Positions 58,757-64,000 of a stretch of 64,000 nucleotides of DNA are shown here, piece after piece (position 1 is the stretch's first letter; the number at the start of each line of letters is the position of its first letter). The stretch is from NCBI GenBank assembly GCA_964472305.1, contig CAYYJR010000008.1, forward strand, positions 99,253-163,252, written 5' to 3'. A program made the position numbers and the translations under genes. The notes beneath the pieces are model-generated. The model made no database searches and was not told the DNA's origin. It saw only the letters and a list, made by a program, of their open reading frames with translations. The stretch is from CAYYJR01 sp964472305. GTDB taxonomy: Bacteria > Armatimonadota > Hebobacteria > CAIYQO01.

Positions 58757-61666
58757 ATGGCAGTCACCGACAGCAGTTTCACACCGTTTCATCCGCTGAT
58801 CGCGGCGTGGTTTCGCGAGCGGATCGGCACGCCGACCGCGGTACAGGCAGCGGCGTGGCCGTGCATTGCCGCCGGCGAACATGTGCTGGTCACCGCGCCC
58901 ACCGGCAGCGGCAAGACGCTCACCGCCTTCCTGTGGGCGCTCGATCAGCTCATTACCGGCGCGTATCCCGCCGGAGGCTGCCGCGTACTGTATGTCTCGC
59001 CGCTGAAGGCATTAAACAACGACATTCAACGTAACCTGCTGGCGCCGCTGGCAGCGTTGCGCGAGGTGTTCACGGCGCACGGCGAGGCCTTTCCCGATAT
59101 CCGCGTGCTCACGCGCAGCGGTGATACCCCCGCCCCGCAGCGCCGCGCCATGCAGCGCCGTCCGCCGGAAATCCTCATCACCACGCCGGAAAGCCTGAAC
59201 CTGCTGCTCAGCTCGCACGGCGGCATCGCGCTGCTGAGCGGATTGCGGACGGTAATCCTCGATGAAATCCATGCCGTGATCTCCTCCAAGCGCGGCGTGC
59301 ACCTGATGACCGCGGTGGAGCGGCTGGTGCGCCTTTCCGGCGAGTTCCAGCGCATCGCGCTCTCCGCCACCGTGCGCCCCTCGGAGGAGGTGGCGGCATT
59401 CGTCGGCGGCTACCGGCGCGAAGGCGACCGCTATACGCCGCGACCGGTGACGCCGGTGCGCGCGGCGATCGACAAGCAGTATCAGGTGCTGGTGCGTTAC
59501 CCGGCGGAGGCGGAAGACGGCTCGCGCTGGCCGCCCATTATCCGCGCGTGCAAAGAGATGCTCCGACGCAATCGCGCCACGCTGTTTTTCACCAACGCCC
59601 GGCGGCAGGCGGAAACGCTCACTTGGCAGATCAACGCGGGTGCGGAGGAGATGCTGGCCTACGCCCACCACGGCGCGCTGTCGCGCGAGCTTCGACTGGA
59701 GGTGGAGCACCGGTTGAAGGCGGGGCGGTTGCGCGCGATTGTGGCGACCGGCACGCTTGAGCTGGGGATCGATATCGGCGCGCTGGACGAAGTGGGGCTT
59801 ATCCAAACCCCGCCCGGCATCAGCGCCGCTATCCAGCGGGTGGGCCGCGCCGGGCATCGCGTGGGCGAGGTGAGCCGCGCAACGCTCTTCCCCACCCACG
59901 CCCATGACCTGCTCGCTGCCGCAGTGCTGGCGCGGAACATCCTCGACCACAACATCGAAGCCACACACGCCATCCACAGTCCGCTGGATGTACTGGCGCA
60001 GGTACTGGTCTCCATGACCGCTGTCGAAACATGGGACATCGACGAGCTGTATGCCGACATCCGTTGCAGTGCACCCTACCAGGGGCTTACTCGCGGGCAG
60101 TTCGACCTGGTGCTCGCTATGCTGGGCGGGCGTTACGCGGAGACGCGCCTGCGTGAGCTGAACCCGCGCCTCTCCATCGACCGGCTGGACAATACCGTCG
60201 TCGCTCGTCCCGGCGCGGCACAGGAGCTGTACCTGTCCGGCGGTACCATCCCCGACCGCGGCCTGTACCACCTGCGCCACCGGGAGACGAACGCCCTGAT
60301 CGGCGAGTTGGACGAGGAATATGTCTGGGAGGCGCGCGAGGGGCAAACCCTCACCTTCGGCACCCAGCACTGGCGCATTGACAATATCACCCACAACGAC
60401 GTCTTCGTGCTGCCGAGTAGCGCCACCGAGCAGGCGCCGTTCTGGCGCGCGGAGGCGCTGGATCGCGATTTCCACTTCGCCGAGCAGATCGCTCACTTTC
60501 TGGAGGAGGCTAATACCCGGCTGGACGATCCGGAATTCCTCGCCGTGCTGCAACGCGACTATTGCCTGGAACCGGCCGCCACCGAGGCGCTGCGCGACTA
60601 CCTGGCGCGCCAGCGCGAGCATTGCGGCTGCGACCTGCCGCACCGGCATCACCTGCTGGTCGAGCATGTGGAGGCCAGCCCCGCCGGGCACCCCGGCAAC
60701 CAGCTCGTGCTGCACACGCAGTGGGGCGGGCGGGTGAACCGGCCTTTCGCGCTGGCGCTGGCGCAGGCGTGGGAGGAGCGATTCGGCGATCCGCTGGAAA
60801 CCTTCGTCGCCGACGACGCCGTCTACTGCGTGATGGCGCGCGAGGTGTCAGGCGCGGAGTTGCTGTCGCTGGTCACTTGCGCGCGGTTGGAAGCGCTGCT
60901 GCGCCAACGGCTGGAAGGCTCCGGCTTCTTCGGCGCGCGCTTCCGCGAGGCCGCCGGGCGGGCGCTGCTGATTACACGCCGCCGTCGCACCGAGCGCATG
61001 CCGCTGTGGGTCACCCGGTTGCGCGCGAAGCGCCTGCTGGCGGCGGTGTCGCACTTCCCCGATTTCCCGCTGCTGCTGGAAGCGTGGCGCGAATGCCTGC
61101 ACGACGCGTTCGACATGGACGCGCTGCGGCAGGTGCTGACGGAGTTGGAATCCGGCGTCTACGCGTGGAGCGAGGTGCGCACCCACGCCGCCAGCCCCTT
61201 CGCGCAGACGATGAGTTGGCGGCAAATGAACCATTTCGTCTATATCGACGACACGCCCGACGCGCGGCACGCCTCCAACCTGCGCGGCGACCTGCTCCAG
61301 GAAGTGGTCTTCACCCCCGGCCTGCGCCCGGCACTCGACCCCGCGGTCATCGCCGGCTTCCTTGCCAAGCGCCGACGCCTCGCCCCCGGCTACACCCCCG
61401 CCACCCCGCGCGACCTGCTGGACTGGGTGAAAGAACGCCTGCTCATCCCGCAATCGGAATGGCACGCGCTGCTCACCGCCATCGCGCGCGACCACGGACT
61501 CACCGAAGCGGAAGCGATACACGGAGTGGAGAAAAAGCTCACCATCCTCACCCCGCCCGGCGCACCATCGCTCATCGCGGCGGTGGAAAATTTACCAAGG
61601 TTGAAGAAAGTATTGCCGGAGGCTAAGGTGGAAGCGTATACATATAATACGAATTGTGGCGAGTAA
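58757..61666 (+). CDS. lhr: Lhr-type superfamily 2 DNA helicase, core part
   Basis: A 969-residue ATP-dependent helicase. Motif I is TAPTGSGKT (residues 46-54), motif Ia YVSPLKALNNDI, motif Ib TTPESL, motif II DEIH (169-172), motif III LSATVRP, motif V TGTLELGIDIG and motif VI QRVGRAGHR (about 360-370). After the two RecA domains come the winged helix and the beta-barrel DEAD-associated domain (EREHCGCDLPHRHHLL-like region to about 870) typical of the Lhr core. E. coli Lhr is about 1540 residues; here the C-terminal part is encoded by a separate gene 238 nt downstream. Lhr proteins act in DNA repair and are induced by damage. Promoter and Shine-Dalgarno are close to the ATG. Confidence 0.93.
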   Translation: MAVTDSSFTPFHPLIAAWFRERIGTPTAVQAAAWPCIAAGEHVLVTAPTGSGKTLTAFLWALDQLITGAYPAGGCRVLYVSPLKALNNDIQRNLLAPLAALREVFTAHGEAFPDIRVLTRSGDTPAPQRRAMQRRPPEILITTPESLNLLLSSHGGIALLSGLRTVILDEIHAVISSKRGVHLMTAVERLVRLSGEFQRIALSATVRPSEEVAAFVGGYRREGDRYTPRPVTPVRAAIDKQYQVLVRYPAEAEDGSRWPPIIRACKEMLRRNRATLFFTNARRQAETLTWQINAGAEEMLAYAHHGALSRELRLEVEHRLKAGRLRAIVATGTLELGIDIGALDEVGLIQTPPGISAAIQRVGRAGHRVGEVSRATLFPTHAHDLLAAAVLARNILDHNIEATHAIHSPLDVLAQVLVSMTAVETWDIDELYADIRCSAPYQGLTRGQFDLVLAMLGGRYAETRLRELNPRLSIDRLDNTVVARPGAAQELYLSGGTIPDRGLYHLRHRETNALIGELDEEYVWEAREGQTLTFGTQHWRIDNITHNDVFVLPSSATEQAPFWRAEALDRDFHFAEQIAHFLEEANTRLDDPEFLAVLQRDYCLEPAATEALRDYLARQREHCGCDLPHRHHLLVEHVEASPAGHPGNQLVLHTQWGGRVNRPFALALAQAWEERFGDPLETFVADDAVYCVMAREVSGAELLSLVTCARLEALLRQRLEGSGFFGARFREAAGRALLITRRRRTERMPLWVTRLRAKRLLAAVSHFPDFPLLLEAWRECLHDAFDMDALRQVLTELESGVYAWSEVRTHAASPFAQTMSWRQMNHFVYIDDTPDARHASNLRGDLLQEVVFTPGLRPALDPAVIAGFLAKRRRLAPGYTPATPRDLLDWVKERLLIPQSEWHALLTAIARDHGLTEAEAIHGVEKKLTILTPPGAPSLIAAVENLPRLKKVLPEAKVEAYTYNTNCGE

Positions 61667-61894
61667 TGTCTGCTGCATAGAAACGCTGGAGATCGCTCGG
61701 ACTGGTCGAAGTTGAGTTCAGGCAAAACCATCTGTATTGCCAATTCGGGAACCTGACCTGACTACTTGAAAGGATGCCAGGATGGCGTCTATAACCATGA
61801 TTTGGTGGAAACCCCTAACCAGGGCAACTCTCCGCGTCCATGCGGAGAGACTGTTATTGCCGTGCAGGCTCTTTCTTACAACAAGGCGATGGAT

Positions 61895-61900
61895 TATACT
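61895..61900 (+). promoter_or_regulatory. -10 element placed for leaderless transcription of the Lhr-CTD gene
   Basis: TATACT (61895-61900) ends 4 nt before the first of two tandem ATG codons (61905, 61908). Transcription from it would start at about 61906-61908, that is at the second ATG. No convincing -35 is seen. Confidence 0.45.
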
Positions 61901-61904
61901 GGAG

Positions 61905-63416
61905 ATGATGTCGTCGCAACTCGAGACAACAGAAGAGCGAGGCGAAGAACTCACCGCTTTCCTTGGCGAGTGGCTGCGCTTTTATGGTCCGGTGGCGCCG
62001 GGGTGGATCGGGGAGACGCTGGGGGTGCCTGTGGCGGAGGTGATGCCGGCGCTGGACGATCTACTCGACACGCGAGCGGTGATCCGGGGACGGTTGGTGG
62101 TTGGCGGCGGCGAGGACGACCTGTGTGACAGCGAGAATTTCGAAATTCTACTGCGGCTGGCGCGCGCGGCGGCGGTACCGTCGTTCACCCCGTTGCCGTG
62201 CGAACGGCTGCCGCTGTTCCTGGCGCACTACCAGGGATTATGCGCACCGGGAGACGACCAGGACGCGGTGTGGGAACGGCTGGCGCAGCTCAGTGGTTAC
62301 CCGGCGCGGGCGGAGTTGTGGGAAGAAAGTTTCCTGCCCGCACGCATCCGGTGCTATGACGGCGCGTGGCTGGACGGGTTGATGCAGGAAGGCCGGCTGC
62401 ACTGGGTGGGCGCGGGGACAAACAAGGTCAGTTTCTGCCTGGATGACGACCTCGAACTGGTGTTGCCGGCAACAGAGACGGGGGCGACGCGCGACTTGTT
62501 GCCCGACGCGCACGCCCGCTACACGCTGTCGGCGCTGGCGATGAAAAGCGGGCTGCGCATGGAGGAATTGACTGCGCGGCTGTGGGAGGGCGTGTGGCGC
62601 GGCGCCATCAGCAACGACAGCGCCGTCGCGCTGCGCAAGGGCATCGCCGGCGGCTTTCAACCGCCCAAACTGCCTGAAGTCGATTCAGCGCGGCGCGTGG
62701 GATGCCGCCTGCCGCGCGCGGGATTTTCGCGCTGGAGCGCGGCGGCGCCCTTCGCCGGCAACTGGTATCGCCTGCCCGCGCCGCCCCCGCCGGATGATCT
62801 GCTCGACGAGGGGGAACGCGCCCGCGACCGCGCCCGCTTGCTGCTTGCGCGCTATGGGCTACTCTTCCGCGAGTTGCTGCAATGGGAGGCGCCGGCTTTC
62901 CAATGGCCCGCCGTCTTCCGCGCGCTGCGGCTGATGGAACTGTCGGGTGAGGTGATGGGCGGCGTCTTCTTCCACGGCATCCCCGGCTTGCAATTCATCG
63001 CCCCCGCCGCGTTGCGCCAGTTGCAGCGCGCGCTGCCCGACGACGCGGTCTGGTGGCTCAACGCCTGCGACCCGGCCTCCTGCTGCGGGCTGCCGTTGGA
63101 GGACTTGCGCGGCACGTTGCCACGCCGCCTGCCCGGCACGTTCCTCGTCTATCGCGGCTGCACGCCGGTGCTGGCGCTGCTGCGCAACGGCAAGGACATG
63201 CGGTTCGCCATCCCATCCGACGATCCGTACCTGCCGCGTATCCTGGCGCCGTTGCATACCCTCTTCGACCGCCGCTTCCAGCCGCTGACGCGTCTCACCG
63301 TGGAAACCATCAACGGCGAAAACGCCTGTGCCAGCCCCTACCTCGACGCCCTCGCCGGCGGCTTCGATCTGGTGAAAGATTACAACCGCCTTTTTATGGC
63401 GCGGAAGCTGCGCTGA
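61905..63416 (+). CDS. Separate Lhr C-terminal-domain protein (Lhr-CTD, tandem winged helices)
   Basis: A 503-residue protein that matches the C-terminal half of large Lhr helicases rather than any helicase core. Characteristic segments are LRFYGPVAPGWIGETLGVPV (a winged helix), the DLCDSENFEILLRLAR area, then RYGLLFRELLQWEAPAFQW, LRLMELSGEVMGGVFFHGIP and LQFIAPAALRQLQ, where Lhr has its LLxREx...P.W and RGE.RGGxFVxGxxGxQFA marks. This part folds like AlkZ-type DNA glycosylases, and E. coli Lhr-CTD has been reported to act as a uracil-DNA glycosylase. The gene follows the Lhr-core gene, so the two chains probably work together. Tandem ATG starts at 61905/61908 lie directly behind a TATACT. 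Confidence 0.85.
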   Translation: MMSSQLETTEERGEELTAFLGEWLRFYGPVAPGWIGETLGVPVAEVMPALDDLLDTRAVIRGRLVVGGGEDDLCDSENFEILLRLARAAAVPSFTPLPCERLPLFLAHYQGLCAPGDDQDAVWERLAQLSGYPARAELWEESFLPARIRCYDGAWLDGLMQEGRLHWVGAGTNKVSFCLDDDLELVLPATETGATRDLLPDAHARYTLSALAMKSGLRMEELTARLWEGVWRGAISNDSAVALRKGIAGGFQPPKLPEVDSARRVGCRLPRAGFSRWSAAAPFAGNWYRLPAPPPPDDLLDEGERARDRARLLLARYGLLFRELLQWEAPAFQWPAVFRALRLMELSGEVMGGVFFHGIPGLQFIAPAALRQLQRALPDDAVWWLNACDPASCCGLPLEDLRGTLPRRLPGTFLVYRGCTPVLALLRNGKDMRFAIPSDDPYLPRILAPLHTLFDRRFQPLTRLTVETINGENACASPYLDALAGGFDLVKDYNRLFMARKLR

Positions 63417-63669
63417 TGTCAACGGCGTGGCAGCACGCTTCTGTTGTGGTATATTAGAACGTATGTTCTAATAATATCAACTCTTCAGTTGTCCTGGCGC
63501 AGACACGCGAAGCCGACTACTGCATTTTATCGTACCTGTTCTTTTTCACGGCGGCTGGGGAGGAATGCCCGTTATGTATTGCTTCCCGAGCGTGCAATCA
63601 GACCGCTGAGACAGTTTTACCGGGACATCACATGCCATAACGTGGATATTTGTAACGCTTGCCGACTCG
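63417..63669 (+). other. Non-coding stretch with LexA-like box; no gene recognised
   Basis: Apart from the promoter and palindrome at 63447-63472 only a 14-codon frame (ATG 63565 after GGGGAGGA) is present. No frame here resembles a known protein. Confidence 0.5.
63447..63472 (+). promoter_or_regulatory. Extended -10 promoter overlapped by a LexA-like (SOS) box
   Basis: TGG-TATATT (63447-63455) overlaps the palindrome ATTAGAAC-GTAT-GTTCTAAT (63453-63472), a perfect inverted repeat with 8-nt arms. Its centre GAAC-RNRY-GTTC fits the Gram-positive-type LexA consensus CGAACRNRYGTTYC at 12 of 14 positions. A repressor bound there would cover the transcription start. Confidence 0.55.
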
Positions 63670-63964
63670 CGAAAGGACGATAAACCATATTCCAGCGGTC
63701 CGTACGTGGGTGGCGGTTGGGAGCGCCGCGCATCGTTGCCACCGAATTCGCCGACGGCCGTACCACCTACCTGCACGCGCTCCACGTGCCCCCCGCGCCC
63801 CACCTGCGCCTGCCGGTGGCCGCCGTTTCACCCGCGCGACGTTATACACCATCGGGCAACCGCTCGATCTGTACTACGAAGACGACGCGCTGTGCCTCAT
63901 TCTGCCTCCCCATGTATACTGGCAACCGTTGGATACGGTAGTGGCTGACCTGTCCCGGCTTTGA
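63670..63964 (+). pseudogene. Frameshifted C-terminal remnant of a glycosidase, perhaps alpha-L-fucosidase (GH29)
   Basis: Coding sense is spread over three frames. One frame gives DDKPYSSGPYVGGGWE (about 63677-63723); a second gives VATEFADGRTTYLHALHVPP and HLRLPVAAVS (about 63720-63830); a third gives TLYTIGQPLDLYYEDDALCL then ILPP and a final LDTVVADL, ending with TGA at 63962-63964. The order GxxTTYLHxL, then P-rich turn, LxLP, GxPLD, then DTVV matches the C-terminal beta domain of GH29 fucosidases and related enzymes. At least two frameshifts and the lack of a catalytic domain upstream mark it as a decayed fragment. The family call is tentative. Confidence 0.45.
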
Positions 63965-64000
63965 TGGACACCGAACTTAGAGGGATGTACAATCCCAGAA

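Noticed and set aside
1..64000. tRNA, rRNA, CRISPR array, insertion sequence or prophage genes
   Set aside because: I looked for cloverleaf arms, regular repeat-spacer arrays, transposases and integrases and saw none. A tRNAscan or Infernal run would be decisive for small RNAs.

Overview
The window is GC-rich (by eye a little over 60 %, not computed) bacterial chromosome. It has dense genes on both strands, sigma70-like promoters and clear Shine-Dalgarno sites. A TamB/DUF490 protein at 50.8-56.4 kb implies a two-membrane envelope. Glycan and sugar genes dominate: rhamnose isomerase, GH2 mannosidase, GH10 xylanase, sugar-phosphate isomerases, sugar dehydrogenases, three URO-D-like proteins and SGNH esterases. 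Many secreted proteins are of unknown function. This mix would fit a saccharolytic diderm of a less-studied phylum, such as Armatimonadota or a Planctomycetes/Lentisphaerae-like group. That placement is inference; gyrB, ftsY, rsmH and the DAHP synthase in the window would settle it.

Layout. 0-5 kb: 3' part of thiL, a Ser/Thr-rich secreted protein, a LmbE-type deacetylase and rhaA. 5-9 kb: a DUF1287 protein facing a minus-strand operon of a phosphodiester glycosidase and two alpha/beta hydrolases that resemble the pair found with exosortase loci. 8.8-13 kb (minus): a trans-sulfuration PLP enzyme, a sugar-dehydrogenase propeller and an SGNH hydrolase. 13-22 kb (plus): a ferritin-like protein, a promoter and a LacI fragment reduced to its helix-turn-helix, then a tightly packed operon of transketolase, URO-D-like, fucose-isomerase-like, zinc alcohol dehydrogenase and two more URO-D-like genes, followed by a membrane SUMF1-domain protein. 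23-33 kb: a REP-like inverted repeat, a ceramidase-like protein divergent from a large secreted PHP-related protein, rsmH, a GH2 mannosidase and a HAD phosphatase. 33-46 kb: DAHP synthase, a secreted beta-propeller, an unknown secreted protein, a 1155-residue secreted esterase, an SGNH-ANL fusion, a GH10 xylanase and an EF-hand protein. 46-64 kb: rnhA, a TIM-barrel isomerase, an SBF-type transporter, an AMMECR1 protein, ftsY, tamB, gyrB, and an Lhr-type helicase whose core and C-terminal part are two genes. The right edge holds a LexA-like box and a decayed glycosidase end.

How the genes work together. The 14.2-22.0 kb operon is the best candidate for an undescribed pathway. Two of its three URO-D-like proteins keep the His-x-Cys-Gly signature of corrinoid-dependent methyltransferases and the third has lost it, and all three sit with sugar isomerase, dehydrogenase and transketolase genes. 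The 41.9-45.0 kb pair (an esterase fused to an acyl-adenylating enzyme, then a xylanase without signal peptide) suggests release and activation of an acyl group from an imported xylan fragment. Several promoters share an extended -10 element, and two genes look leaderless.
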